From contig NZ_QXQB01000001.1 in NCBI RefSeq assembly GCF_003605435.1, positions 620,001 through 684,000 of the forward strand: a stretch of 64,000 bases of DNA, read 5' to 3'. This document shows, in pieces, positions 27,416 through 36,399 of the stretch. The stretch is from Paenibacillus pinisoli. GTDB taxonomy: Bacteria > Bacillota > Bacilli > Paenibacillales > Paenibacillaceae. Numbering within the stretch: position 1 is the stretch's first letter; each line of letters opens with the position of its first letter. Below the pieces are notes generated by a model, which was not told where the DNA came from, did not search any database, and worked only from the letters and a program-made list of their open reading frames with translations. The position numbers and the translations under genes were made by a program.

Positions 27416-27461
27416 TAAAAACCCCGAAACCCCTTATAACATAAGGGATTCCGGGGTTTTT
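27416..27461 (+). terminator. Terminator of rpsD
   Basis: AACCCCG...CCCTTAT pairs with ATAAGGG...CGGGGTT with a three-base loop and is followed by TTTTT. Confidence 0.9.
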
Positions 27462-27564
27462 GCATATAACGATAAATTACAGGATAATGCAATAAAATGC
27501 ACCGAATTGGGGCTACGCGGGGCTAATCATTATGTGGGTAGACGCTAACGGTGTATGCACATTT

Positions 27565-27598
27565 AAAGTCACAGGGATACTTTCCCTTGTGGCTTTTT
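27565..27598 (+). terminator. Plus-strand hairpin with T-run
   Basis: AAAG-CACA-GGGA pairs with TCCC-TTGTG-CTTT (small bulges) followed by TTTTT. No plus-strand gene lies before it except rpsD, which has its own terminator; it may be a relic of a lost phage gene. Confidence 0.45.
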
Positions 27599-27613
27599 AA
27601 CGTGCCTAAAGCT

Positions 27614-27904
27614 TCAATCGACATAATTCAGAGACCTTTGTTTTGATCTCCACTTTTCAAGATCGGAAAGTCTGAACTTGATTGTAGGACGTTTTGAACC
27701 TGAAACTCCATATCGTTCATGCGGAATTGATTTAGCCTGGCAAAGTCTATATAACAATTTTTCTGAAACTCCAAGATGTTCAGTGGTTTCTCTAATATCC
27801 ATCGTCTTATCTGGCTGTAATCGAATTTGCTCTAAAATTCTTCGTTCTGCTTCCGCCACTACCTCATCAACGATTGATCTTATTGCCTTTTCGACAGAAC
27901 TCAT
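27614..27904 (-). CDS. Excisionase-like helix-turn-helix protein
   Basis: 96 residues from the ATG at 27904, with AGAGGTGGGG six bases upstream. A helical N-terminus (SVEKAIRSIVDEVVAEAERR) precedes a winged helix-turn-helix of the excisionase/HTH_17 type: MDIRETTEHLGVSEKLLYRL, then RPTIKFRLSDLEKW. Such proteins bind DNA as regulators or recombination directionality factors. It is the last gene of the phage-derived block; no integrase partner is visible. Confidence 0.7.
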   Translation of the reverse strand: MSSVEKAIRSIVDEVVAEAERRILEQIRLQPDKTMDIRETTEHLGVSEKLLYRLCQAKSIPHERYGVSGSKRPTIKFRLSDLEKWRSKQRSLNYVD

Positions 27905-27963
27905 CTCTAGCCCCACCTCTGTTATTCCAACTATGCATCCTTCAAGAAATCTTCTAATCATGA

Positions 27964-28191
27964 CTAACCCGCATTACTTACCTTCATAATGTCCATAAAC
28001 GGCACTCTTTCCGTCTCGCCATTTCTTTGTTCAACGTGAATCATTTTTGTCCTTGAGTCCAGCTTTACAAGTCTGCCCTCCACGGTTCTCTGATACCACA
28101 CTTCCAACTGAACCATCGCCTTTTCATTATATGCCTCTACAAGTCGCTCCCTGCCAGCGCATCCATTCGAATCGCGTTTCAAGTCGAGCAT
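27964..28191 (-). pseudogene. YolD-like protein fragment
   Basis: 75 residues. The second half (VEGRLVKLDSRTKMIHVEQ, then ERVPFMDIMKVSN) resembles the C-terminal half of YolD-like proteins, which usually have about 110 residues and accompany Y-family DNA polymerases. The N-terminal half does not match and no RBS precedes the ATG at 28191, so the gene looks truncated at a deletion junction with the capsid fragment just upstream. Confidence 0.4.
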
Positions 28192-28207
28192 TCAACCCAA
28201 CCATGCG

Positions 28208-28555
28208 CTAGATCATAAATTCTTCAGCCCATAGCTGATTAAGTTTGTTTCCCAGCTTACGCAGCACAGCCATCTTTTCCCTATCAATGACGACCTTCTC
28301 TCTCCACTCCTGATTCGTAAAGCTCATATGCTTTACAACAGGTGGAGTATCGATAGGAGAAGGATCGTTCAAACCTGTTGGCAATGTCATTCCTGTATCG
28401 TCATACGTAATATCGTACTCAATGGTTAAACCACGCTCAGTTTTTAAATCAACGCCGCCAGTCAATAATTGAGCGCCACGGAATGAATTAATATCAGTGC
28501 GGATGTTTTGAACAACTTCGGTTAGAAATAGTGGATCAAGTACATTAATCGCCAT
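28208..28555 (-). pseudogene. Phage major capsid protein, N-terminal fragment
   Basis: 115 residues from the ATG at 28555 (GGGGG nine bases upstream). The start MAINVLDPLFLTEVVQNIRT and the segment GLTIEYDITYDDTG resemble the N-terminus of lambda gpE-type capsid proteins, which normally exceed 300 residues. The frame ends early (WAEEFMI) and the rest is missing. Its position after a head decoration gene fits capsid order. Not functional as a capsid. Confidence 0.5.
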
Positions 28556-28569
28556 TAGTAATATCCCCC

Positions 28570-28921
28570 TTATACAAAGTAACAAAGACGAAGCTCTGTC
28601 TTAGCCGCTGCATCAACGCCTGTCAGTTTTGATTCAGTAAAAATACCAGCAATCCATGCAGAAGCGCCGATATCCGAGTCAGTTGTGTCATGTGAATTAT
28701 CGAGAATGCATACAGCCTTTTCCGATCCGTCAGTTGCATTCGATTTGTAGGGAACGAATTTGTTACACGGCCCAACACCGTTCCCTTTGTGATTACCCCG
28801 TTTCCTTTGTCAAGAGAACGCCACCAGGAAGCCGCGCTTGAAAATCAGTTGAAGCAAGCACCTCGATAAACTCCTGCGTATGAATCGCCTCTGGTCCAGG
28901 AGCGCCATTATATTGAGCTTA
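28570..28921 (-). pseudogene. Phage head decoration protein, frameshifted
   Basis: Three frames must be joined to read it. They give AQYNGAPGPEAIHTQEFIEV...PGGVLLTKETG, then VITKGTVLGRVT, then FVPYKSNATDGSEKAVCIL...GVDAAAKTELRLCYFV. This is the lambda gpD-like decoration pattern (GTVLG-VT, DGSE-A--IL, LDAAAK-ELR). Single-base losses in a G run (near 28800) and an A run (near 28760) break the frame, and an in-frame stop replaces the start region. Dead gene. Confidence 0.6.
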
Positions 28922-28929
28922 ATGCATAG

Positions 28930-30244
28930 TTACTTGTCCTCCTTCATTAGACTTCCGTGTCCAGTGTTTTTAAGAGCTGCTCTCGCTTCTTCTCTCGCTG
29001 TAGCACGTAATTGTTCCGGCGTTGGATTGTCACCATTTGACTGCGGATTAGCTGGGGCCATTCCACTTAAAGCTCCTTCGGGATGGTCTACACGAGCATC
29101 TTGAGTATGTGAACCGCCACTACCAAGAATCACTTTGGCTTGTGCATTGTAAATGTCCCGAATTTTTTTCAACTTCAGTTGCGGATAGAGCATTGAATGA
29201 AAGTTTCATGACATCTACGTTAAAAACTTTCGCCTAACGCACGTACACCAGCACCGCAAGTCTCTTCCACGAGTTTGAGCTTGTATGACTTACCATCTTC
29301 AGCATCGGCGTTAAGAGCAGCAAGTTTGCCAATAATTTCAGAGTCGCCTTGAACGTTAAGTACGGTTCGAATCTGATTAATCAAACCCGTTGCAGTTGTG
29401 AGCGCTAATTTCATTTGTTGAAGCGTCAATTCCATTTCTTTTTGAGTGTCACCCATTGTCCCATCTCCTCCGAACAACGTAATTGCCTTTTCATTGTTTT
29501 CATCGCTTGTATCTGATTGACTTAGTACAAAAGCGGAAAGACCGCCCTTATTGCTAAAAAAATAAAAGACGCGTTCATCGCCGTTAAGCGATTTCGCATC
29601 TAAAGACAATGGTTCATAATTAACTGGGGCTTCATTTTGATTATCCCGACTTTGGAAAGCCAAAGAACTCCTCTTAAATCCAGCACCTTCATAACCTCCA
29701 TCAAATACAATGGAGTTTTCCATGATATAACCATCGTCAGCCAGTACAAGGCATTCTTTACCGTCATAGGTTTGACCACGTAAATGAGAACACTCCGATC
29801 CCCTAAAGTAGTTTCCACCATATACTGCAAGTGTGCTTAGCCGTTATAAACCCCGCAGATGTATCGAAGATCGTACCTGCATCAATACCCGATGCAAGTT
29901 GATCAGTCGAAATTCCGTTTGCTTCTTGCCCCCTTGATCATGTAATGATCTCCGTAAAGTTCCAACTCACCGTTCTCTTCAACGATTCGACTGTCAAACG
30001 TTCGGCCATACAGAAAGGATAACGACCCCCACTTCATCCACGGATGATCAACCAGAAGAGCTACTCCCTCTTTGACTTGATCAGCCATCTTTCTTAGGAA
30101 ATTAGGTGTTATTTTCATCCTGTACTTTTCAATTCGCTTTGTACCGATAATTTTTGCTTGAAACACATGAGCCTGATCATCGGTTATTGGAACAAGTGCG
30201 AGTCGGTTTATTTTGCTCAATTGCTCTGTAGTTGGTGCTGCCAA
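28930..30244 (-). pseudogene. Phage prohead protease/scaffold-like protein, at least four frameshifts
   Basis: One gene of about 430 codons, now split. The start MAAPTTEQLSKINRLALVPI is at 30244. The parts continue through FQAKIIGTKRIEKYRMKITP, GISTDQLASGIDAGTIFDTS, MENSIVFDGGYEGAGF, a coiled-coil region and a C-terminus ending KNTGHGSLMKEDK. Indels: an extra base in the C run at 29929-29933, a shift near 29830, an extra base in the A run near 29220 and another near 29165. Position between portal and decoration genes suggests capsid maturation protease with scaffold, but catalytic residues are not assignable. Confidence 0.5.
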
Positions 30245-30396
30245 TGGACACTCACCTCCTCAATTCTTCATTTCGATAGATTACATGTGCGACGGCCAGT
30301 TCCACTGTCCGGCTATTCACCGTTTGGCGTTCCGTAGCTCCGATAAAGAACGATTCTTCCTACTGTTGGTTCTCATTAGCACTACTCACCTCCTTC

Positions 30397-31829
30397 CTAT
30401 GGAATAGATTCATTCGTCTTACCTTTGCGCTCCAACATTTCAATTAGCTCTAACGAGATATTCGGATTCAGCCCCAATGTCCAACGAATTTCTTCAGCAG
30501 CTTCTTTTGGTGTAATGTAGCTTTCTCTTTCCGCTGTAATGTAATTGTTGATTTTAGAGTTCCTGTCTCGCTCGACTTCATTTTCGGATCGCAAATCGAT
30601 AGGCAAATAATCCACTTCAACGTAAGTTTGTACCCCTTTAATTCTGGAGGATAACGAAAAAGCCCGCTGCCAGAATCGTTTGGTAACGCTCCGCGCGGAC
30701 TCTACATTCTTAATATATATTTGGGTATCAATGGAGCTGTATGTTTCCGTTGACCTTTGATGACGCGAAAGAATAGTTAGAAGCGTCTTAAGGGAAGTTG
30801 CCATTTGTGTGTCGATGATATCAGTGAGCTTCTTAATATCGATCATAGGTCCCGCGTTTCCGCCTTTAAGATACTCCACCTTCACACTATCCCAATGGAA
30901 TAATCATCTGGATTTAGTGATTCGAAGTGCGATTGTATTTCTTCCAATCGGTTTTTTAAGTATGCAGATTGCTTCGCAGGATCGTTCGCAATGTTCTTAG
31001 GCATATACTTTATCATGATCTCTTCCATGACTGAGATATCCATTCTCGGATAACCTTGATTATGAACAACCGCCTTTAAATCCTGAAGAACTTGAAGATG
31101 GAAGAAGACTATTTGAAGAACTGGAAGCATCGGCGTTCGACCGTATGGGTCATCAACCATTGGATCAAATTCTTCATAGATGAATGTAGGAGTGTCAATT
31201 TTCTTGTATTGGCCGAACCATTCTTCTCCCGATCTTCGCTTTGGATGCTTAACATATTGCCGAGGCGTTAGTCTATCCGTGTTCTGCTCTCGTCTGAACC
31301 AGATCAAAGAAGGATCGACTGAAACGATATCAATAACATCATTACAATTTTCATTCAAAACAACTTCACCCGCGCAAGCTCCTCTTACCATGATCATCAT
31401 ACGTTGTATCGTATCGAGTTTATCCAGTGATCGACCATGTTGGTAGCCTGGAGAAGGAAGAGGTGAATTCAGTATTCGTTTCAATTCATCCAGCATTCGC
31501 TGCCCGTTCTTATCATCCTTGCCGTTAACTTTCTTTGCAGTAAACGTCAACGGTGTATCTCCCATCCTCAAGTATGTGTACAGAGCATAGGAAACGTCCG
31601 GGTGAACTGATATTAATAGCTCAAGTAACTCTTCAGCGGTATAACTCTGAAGGTTCGTAAGATCGATGTTATGAGCTTGCTGATGTTTCTTAGGTAGCCA
31701 GTTAAATATTCCCCAAGGATTTGAACTCTTGGGGGAAGTAGCCCTGCCTATTCCCATCATTTGACGTTTTACCGCTGTAGGTATTACATTCATTGCAAAT
31801 AAATAGATGGCTTTATGATACCATTTCAA
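30397..31829 (-). pseudogene. Phage portal protein, frameshifted
   Basis: Two overlapping frames form one portal gene. The first part (to 30882) ends PDDYSIGIV; in the next frame it continues WDSVKVEYLKGGNAG...IDIKKLTDIIDTQM...YIKNVESA and on to 30397. One missing T near 30895 explains the shift. The segment VDPSLIWFRRE and the C-terminal layout fit SPP1/HK97-type portals. The most likely start is the TTG at 31829 after AAGGCGGTG. A terminator lies just upstream of it. Confidence 0.65.
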
Positions 31830-31855
31830 TCTTTCACCGCCTTCCACTTGAATAT

Positions 31856-31883
31856 AAAAAAGCGCCAACAATTTGTTAGCGCT
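31856..31883 (-). terminator. Terminator between the SIR2-like gene and portal
   Basis: AGCGCTAACA (31874-31883 on the minus strand) pairs with TGTTGGCGCT (31861-31870, one mismatch) followed by TTTTTT. It lies about 200 bp after the SIR2-like stop and about 25 bp before the portal start, so it separates cargo from structural genes. Confidence 0.7.
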
Positions 31884-32084
31884 CATTCTTATCCATCTAT
31901 AGAATAACATCGCGTCTATACGAATTTACTACGGATATTGATACTTAAAAGATTGGTAGATAGTATTCATAGGGGAAATGATTTATCTAATTCAAGAAGT
32001 TTTTTCTGTAGGTTGGAATCCATACTTTCGATTGATCAATATTTGATATTGCGCCGACTCCCCCTGTGTTGAGTTGCTTAGTTT

Positions 32085-33077
32085 CTATACGTAGAATTCA
32101 ATAACTCTCATATTATTTCTTATACTTTCCGAGTCATAGAATACGACTTCTTTTCCACTAAACAAATATGTAATCCTCGACATCTCCAACTGAATAACCG
32201 GTTCAGATTTACCTTCGGTGTAAATGCAATAATTTACTCGACTCAATTTCTTCGCATTATTTAGAGCATGTATAATGTGACTATCAACTTCATTGTCCAA
32301 GCTATGTCCAAAAACAGTAATACTTCCTTCTAAATCTTCAAGACTCTTATAACAAAAATTAAGATATTCGTTGTTTAAGATTGATTTTTTCTTCTCCTCA
32401 CCATTTCCTTCAGAAATGAATAACGGCATTCTCCCTAATTCGATCATTTCTTTGATTAGTTCAACAATACTGGAGTGATTCGCAAGATGGTCACTCGTAT
32501 TTAATTTTTCAATATACCCATCATTCAAATATAAATGTAACGCACCATGTAAATGAAATACTTGTTTTTCGGATTCTCTATTAGGTGTAAATCTTAATGT
32601 TCCATCTTTATTATGACTACGTCCAAAAAAATCAACATGTTTTTTATCTTCGAGTATCATCCAATAAAGTAACATGTCATAATTTGTAGAAAATATTCTT
32701 TTTGAGTGTCTAACCATTGTTTTATTTAGGACATAGTTGTCTGATAAATCTATTTCGTATTTTTCAGGATGTATTTTACCAATCGCTTCAATCAAAGATC
32801 GTTTTATACGTCCATATGCATGAAGAAAGGTTGAATCTGTTCTGTTGTAGATTTTATCAAGTTTGTCCGCGTTGACCAGTGTCTTCATCACAAATTCGAA
32901 GTTGCTAGTTTCCAATTCTTCAAACAATTTCTTATCTATGATATTTAAATCACATAATTCAACTAACGATGAGTAATTAAATTGTGAACTGATGCCAATT
33001 GAAAATCCATTGCCAATTAACACATTTGTAAGTAATTCCAATGTTTCATGTCCTACTTGGGGTTGTAAAATTGTCAT
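32085..33077 (-). CDS. SIR2-like (DUF4917-type) protein, candidate defence gene
   Basis: 330 residues. SIR2-fold signs: LIGNGFSIGI (20-29) at the nucleotide-binding turn, FSTNYD (129-134) and HLHGAL (175-180) carrying the likely catalytic His, then VFGHSLDNEVDSHI near 265. This pattern fits DUF4917/SIR2_2 proteins; several SIR2-domain proteins act in anti-phage defence by destroying NAD+. AAGGAGG lies seven bases before the ATG, and the frame is intact in a region where phage genes are broken. It has its own downstream terminator. NADase activity is inference; it may have lost a partner (the broken gene at 33179). Confidence 0.7.
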   Translation of the reverse strand: MTILQPQVGHETLELLTNVLIGNGFSIGISSQFNYSSLVELCDLNIIDKKLFEELETSNFEFVMKTLVNADKLDKIYNRTDSTFLHAYGRIKRSLIEAIGKIHPEKYEIDLSDNYVLNKTMVRHSKRIFSTNYDMLLYWMILEDKKHVDFFGRSHNKDGTLRFTPNRESEKQVFHLHGALHLYLNDGYIEKLNTSDHLANHSSIVELIKEMIELGRMPLFISEGNGEEKKKSILNNEYLNFCYKSLEDLEGSITVFGHSLDNEVDSHIIHALNNAKKLSRVNYCIYTEGKSEPVIQLEMSRITYLFSGKEVVFYDSESIRNNMRVIEFYV

Positions 33078-33127
33078 TGATGTTCCTCCTTAAAGAACAA
33101 TTTCCAATCGTTCGGAGTTACAAAGAA

Positions 33128-33150
33128 GAGTGACGCGGTCAATCTCATTT
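33128..33150. repeat. 23-bp near-repeat, copy 1 (copy 2 at 37797-37819)
   Basis: The 23 bases beginning GAGTGACGCGGTCAA occur again at 37797-37819 with two mismatches, in the same orientation. The second copy directly follows the terminase stop. A weaker relative (AATCTCATTTAGT) lies near 33508. The two copies bracket most of the cargo genes, as expected of a recombination or insertion scar. Confidence 0.5.
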
Positions 33151-33178
33151 AGTACGCACAAATCTATAACAAAGGAAA

Positions 33179-33396
33179 TTAGTCACCTTCAGATAAAAAG
33201 ACGAATTTAGTTTGATCATAAGACTGACCATTAACAATTGCAATTTTTCTCTCCATATCCCAATCAGTAATCAATCCAACAACTACGGGGTCACCATTAA
33301 TATCATCAAGAGAGTATACATAACTTTAGTATCTAAGGCATGGGAGCGTTCAAAGTCTTCATAACTTATTAATTGATATGGTGTCTGCATAGTCAT
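33179..33396 (-). pseudogene. Small broken gene upstream of the SIR2-like gene
   Basis: The ATG at 33396 starts MTMQTPYQLISYEDFERSHA...KVMYTL, then an extra CT pair near 33315 shifts the frame; the other frame continues DDINGDPVVVGLITDWDMER...KFVFLSEGD and stops at 33179. Together they would encode about 70 residues, acidic and soluble. Not recognised. It may have been a partner of the gene 100 bp downstream. Confidence 0.5.
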
Positions 33397-33613
33397 TCAC
33401 TCTCTCTTTCAGTGAGTTTAGCCTTAAAATACATAATTAATTTCTTCTTATTGTAACACTCCCGATAGTTAGGATCATTATTTAACTTGTACTAGGTGGT
33501 CGGCATAATCTCATTTAGTGGGCAATCCCGTATACTCAGTCATCTTTGCATTTTTCGCGGCGAGTTAGCCCAAATCGGTCTAGTCAAGCACTTGTTATCG
33601 ATTGCCTGGAATC

Positions 33614-33826
33614 TTATTTGAAAAACATAAACCAAAACCATAATACAAAAATTAATAATACACCACCAACGGCAATTGGTCGTAGTAGCAACTTCGGAAT
33701 AACCTTTGAGGCGAAAAAAAATATTATTGCATACACGAAAACTGCTATTAGCAATATCGCGAAAGGTTTTGCTGATATAAAGTTCTCTATCCTATCAAAC
33801 TCAATGGCACCTGCAAACTGATTCAT
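33614..33826 (-). CDS. Small two-span membrane protein
   Basis: 70 residues with two hydrophobic segments (about 21-40 and 48-68; FAILLIAVFVYAIIFFFA and VGGVLLIFVLWFWFMFF). The RBS is modest (GTGGG/GCAGG). A promoter at 34010-34038 lies 184 bp upstream and belongs to a repeated promoter type. Very AT-rich compared with host genes. Function unknown; small membrane proteins often accompany toxins or defence effectors, but this is only context. Confidence 0.5.
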   Translation of the reverse strand: MNQFAGAIEFDRIENFISAKPFAILLIAVFVYAIIFFFASKVIPKLLLRPIAVGGVLLIFVLWFWFMFFK

Positions 33827-34009
33827 CCTGCACCCACTTTTATGTTAATTTGGTAACTCAATCACCGATCAATTAAATTTTCAATTCTCTGTTTTTTAAA
33901 ATTGATCATTTCATAAAATAAACTTGAAAATATTAGAGTTCTTCGTAATTAACCTCAACCGAATCAGATATTTTCATCTGTCCCCTCACTTTTATACACA
34001 TTACCTCCC

Positions 34010-34038
34010 AGTATCGGACAATATTTGACAATGGTCAA
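34010..34038 (-). promoter_or_regulatory. Cargo promoter, copy A
   Basis: TTGACC, 17 bp, GATACT on the minus strand. About 51 bp including the upstream flank TTCTTCC are closely similar to 36366-36416, so two cargo units share a promoter cassette. Confidence 0.55.
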
Positions 34039-34167
34039 GGAAGAAATTGCAGAAGGGGCATACGCCGTCGGAATTGAGACCTTCTAGTTGAACAGACTGA
34101 AACACTCTAGCAATATTACTTGATTCTGTTGAGAGAATCGATGTGTATGTTCTCTTGTTTCCCTCCA

Positions 34168-34198
34168 ATAAAAAATGCACCCCTTGCCAATGGGATGC
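34168..34198 (-). terminator. Terminator of the HEPN-like gene
   Basis: GCATCCC (34192-34198) pairs with GGGGTGC (34177-34183), one G-T wobble, followed by ATTTTTTATT. It lies 27 bp after the stop at 34225. Confidence 0.75.
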
Positions 34199-34224
34199 CA
34201 TAATAGCCAAATATCACATTATAA

Positions 34225-35004
34225 TTAGATCAGTTTTATTGCTGAAATAATTGTCATTAGTTTGTATATCTCTATCTTACTCCAACTAGTTGGATCATCT
34301 CTCCCGTGTAGAACCCAGTTTCTGTTTATAATAGTTGGTCGTTCGCTTTCAAATGGAATAGTTTTAAATAAGCTATTTTCTAAAACAGAAAACACTGGGG
34401 CGTTCAATGCATAAGTAAGTGTACTGTCAGAATTGCCTTCTTCAAAATCTGATTTTACTTTACGAATGAGTCTCATACCATACATATCGCTGTTCGAAAT
34501 AACAAATAATTCATGTTCGATTCCCATTATCAATGAAGGAATTGCTAATCGGTGCAGTTCATTTTCAAATGCATTAAAACAATCTTCATATAGAATTTTC
34601 CATTCTTCGGAACTTTTTGAGATGATAAACTCCTTTTCAGCTTTATACAGAGCAAATTCTTCTTCTTCAAACATAGATACAAACTTCTCATCTTTTACTT
34701 CTTGACTGTCCTTAGAGCGAGCGATTTCCCTATACTCCGCAACTCCCATTTCCGACGAAAGACACCAACCATACTTTGCATTATTCCGGCACTCTTCAGC
34801 AAACTCTTCACTAAAGCCTTCCCAATTTAAAGAAAATTCAACCTTTGGAATTACTATTTTTGGTAATGAAACTTGAAATGATTCCGTTATTGCCTGAAAT
34901 GCACTCTTCACGGATTCCATTTGCAACTTATTAGCATCTTGAAATTGTTGGAACCTCGCAAACTGACTTCTTACTTTGTCAGAACTTAATTTTTCCCGAA
35001 CCAA
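34225..35004 (-). CDS. HEPN-type (RNxxxH) protein, candidate abortive-infection RNase
   Basis: 259 residues from a TTG at 35004, which has AGGAG eight bases upstream; an ATG at 35028 has no RBS. Mostly helical and acidic. The C-terminal part reads INRNWVLHGRDDP, with the R-N-x-x-x-H arrangement (R228, H233) of HEPN ribonucleases found in Abi and toxin proteins, followed by a helix KIEIYKLMTIISAI. AT-rich and intact. It is the last gene of a small unit (35677 to 34225) with two small upstream genes and its own terminator. Nuclease activity is inferred from the motif only. Confidence 0.6.
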   Translation of the reverse strand: MVREKLSSDKVRSQFARFQQFQDANKLQMESVKSAFQAITESFQVSLPKIVIPKVEFSLNWEGFSEEFAEECRNNAKYGWCLSSEMGVAEYREIARSKDSQEVKDEKFVSMFEEEEFALYKAEKEFIISKSSEEWKILYEDCFNAFENELHRLAIPSLIMGIEHELFVISNSDMYGMRLIRKVKSDFEEGNSDSTLTYALNAPVFSVLENSLFKTIPFESERPTIINRNWVLHGRDDPTSWSKIEIYKLMTIISAIKLI

Positions 35005-35109
35005 AGTAATCACTCCTAGCAGTAGCATTTAATCCCAAGTACCATTCAATATATTACGAGGGTCAGAAAATAAGGACAAAAGAAAAAGTACCCAAAGTTG
35101 CTGTGTCAA

Positions 35110-35280
35110 TTATTTATAAATGTAATAGAGAATTAATCCGACTATAACACCAATTACAATACCATATCTCTTATATCCAAAGAATTTCTTGGACAGCCAT
35201 CCAAGTATGAAAATCGGAGCTATCAATAAGAAATTCGGAAAAACATATTCATCCCAAATTATTGAAAAAGGATCGTTCAC
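35110..35280 (-). CDS. Small membrane protein upstream of the HEPN-like gene
   Basis: 56 residues from a GTG at 35280 with GGAGG seven bases upstream, which decides the start. The sequence begins MNDPFSIIWDEYVFPNFLLI and has two hydrophobic spans (about 17-29 and 41-54) with a basic loop KKFFGYKRYG between them. It lies 105 bp before the HEPN-like gene and 79 bp after the 105-aa gene, on the same strand. Unknown family; easily missed because of its length and start codon. Confidence 0.6.
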   Translation of the reverse strand: MNDPFSIIWDEYVFPNFLLIAPIFILGWLSKKFFGYKRYGIVIGVIVGLILYYIYK

Positions 35281-35359
35281 ATGTACACCTCCGTGTAATC
35301 ACTTTGTGTGTTAACAGATTAGTGCCAAATCAAAAGCACTCGGAGGCACTTTAAATATA

Positions 35360-35677
35360 TCATTTGAACTTTTGAACCAATAAGTCTTGCAAAGCTTCCA
35401 TAATATCTTTTTTATTTTCAGAGAATTGAAGTTGCGAATTGAAATTGTATCCTTTTTGAGCCGTTTCCACATCACTTTCACCGATTGTCTCTTTTCTACC
35501 ATTAATACTTATCTCCCAAACAAGGGGGTATTCACTTTCAACATTTAATTCAACTTTTTCAATACTCTCTTCGCAGCTAAGGTCCTGTAAGATGGCATAT
35601 AAAGAGTTGTGGATTTCCTCTCTTCTTGCGCTATGATTGGAAAACTTTCGCGCTATTGTTTCTTTCCAATTTGACAT
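35360..35677 (-). CDS. Hypothetical acidic protein
   Basis: 105 residues from the second of two adjacent ATGs (35677), which is seven bases from GGAGG. Soluble, alpha/beta, with IEKVELNVESEYPLVWEISI in the middle and a helical C-terminus ending DLLVQKFK. First gene of a three-gene unit that ends with the HEPN-like protein. Not recognised. An immunity or partner role is possible from position only. Confidence 0.55.
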   Translation of the reverse strand: MSNWKETIARKFSNHSARREEIHNSLYAILQDLSCEESIEKVELNVESEYPLVWEISINGRKETIGESDVETAQKGYNFNSQLQFSENKKDIMEALQDLLVQKFK

Positions 35678-35813
35678 CATTTCACCTCCACATCAATCAT
35701 ACATCATCTTCCAATAACGGACAATATATGCTATAAATCGAGGGAGATCTGTGAGTGATGCACCCACAGCTCTTTTTGCTGTTTAAAATTCAAGTAATAA
35801 GCACCCAAAGCTG

Positions 35814-36338
35814 CTATTCCATCCAGTTCCATGAAGTTTCACTGTGGTCATACAAAAAAGCAATCACCCAAAAAAATAAAAACACGAAAACTAAAACTGA
35901 TATCATCAAAGCTGGAAGTGATAGACTATATTGTACATCCAGTAAAACAAAATAACCAACAGTGATAAGATGAGTGATAGCAACGTTAATCAATAGATTC
36001 CCCATCATTCGGAAAAAGTTCTTCCTCACGAAGTATATTTTAAAACCGCCCAATCTTCTTTTCCAATCACCATTTATTACTAAAAGATACATATATGCAA
36101 TGAACACTAGCAATGTTAAATAAACAAGTAGATAATATACAACATTGATCAACGCTTCCCACTCTGAGTAATTTAAGCGTTTTGCTAATAGTGCGATTAT
36201 ATCTAATAAATCTTGCATCGTACCTGGGTGAACAAGCTTAATATAATAAAGTAACAGTAATATAATTGCCATCACACTAAGATATTTCCGATATGTGTTA
36301 TTCTTTAAGTCAAGCAATCTACCGAAAAGCTCTGCCAA
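35814..36338 (-). CDS. Membrane protein with about four spans
   Basis: 174 residues from a TTG at 36338 with GGGGTGAG five bases upstream. Hydrophobic segments at about 20-36, 62-85, 108-130 and 138-163. No recognised motif; ends SETSWNWME. It directly follows promoter copy B (36371-36399), 33 bp upstream. AT-rich, intact. Confidence 0.55.
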   Translation of the reverse strand: MAELFGRLLDLKNNTYRKYLSVMAIILLLLYYIKLVHPGTMQDLLDIIALLAKRLNYSEWEALINVVYYLLVYLTLLVFIAYMYLLVINGDWKRRLGGFKIYFVRKNFFRMMGNLLINVAITHLITVGYFVLLDVQYSLSLPALMISVLVFVFLFFWVIAFLYDHSETSWNWME

Positions 36339-36370
36339 TTCTTCTCACCCCTGATAATTATATCCCCTCC

Positions 36371-36399
36371 AGTATCCAACACGTTTCGACACCAGTCAA
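36371..36399 (-). promoter_or_regulatory. Cargo promoter, copy B
   Basis: TTGACT, 17 bp, GATACT on the minus strand. The flank upstream of the -35 (shared 22-bp stretch 36395-36416 versus 34034-34055, one mismatch) is nearly identical to copy A. Confidence 0.6.

Noticed and set aside
28208-31829. Sequencing error as the cause of the frameshifts
   Set aside because: Frames in host genes on both sides are intact over many kilobases, and truncations and a fusion also occur in the block; errors at single homopolymers cannot be fully excluded.
33500-33540. Insertion sequence end
   Set aside because: The shared AATCTCATTTAGT stretch is suggestive, but no transposase or terminal inverted repeat was found.
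34001-34210. 69-codon frame on the minus strand
   Set aside because: It overlaps both the HEPN-gene terminator and promoter copy A and has no recognisable product.
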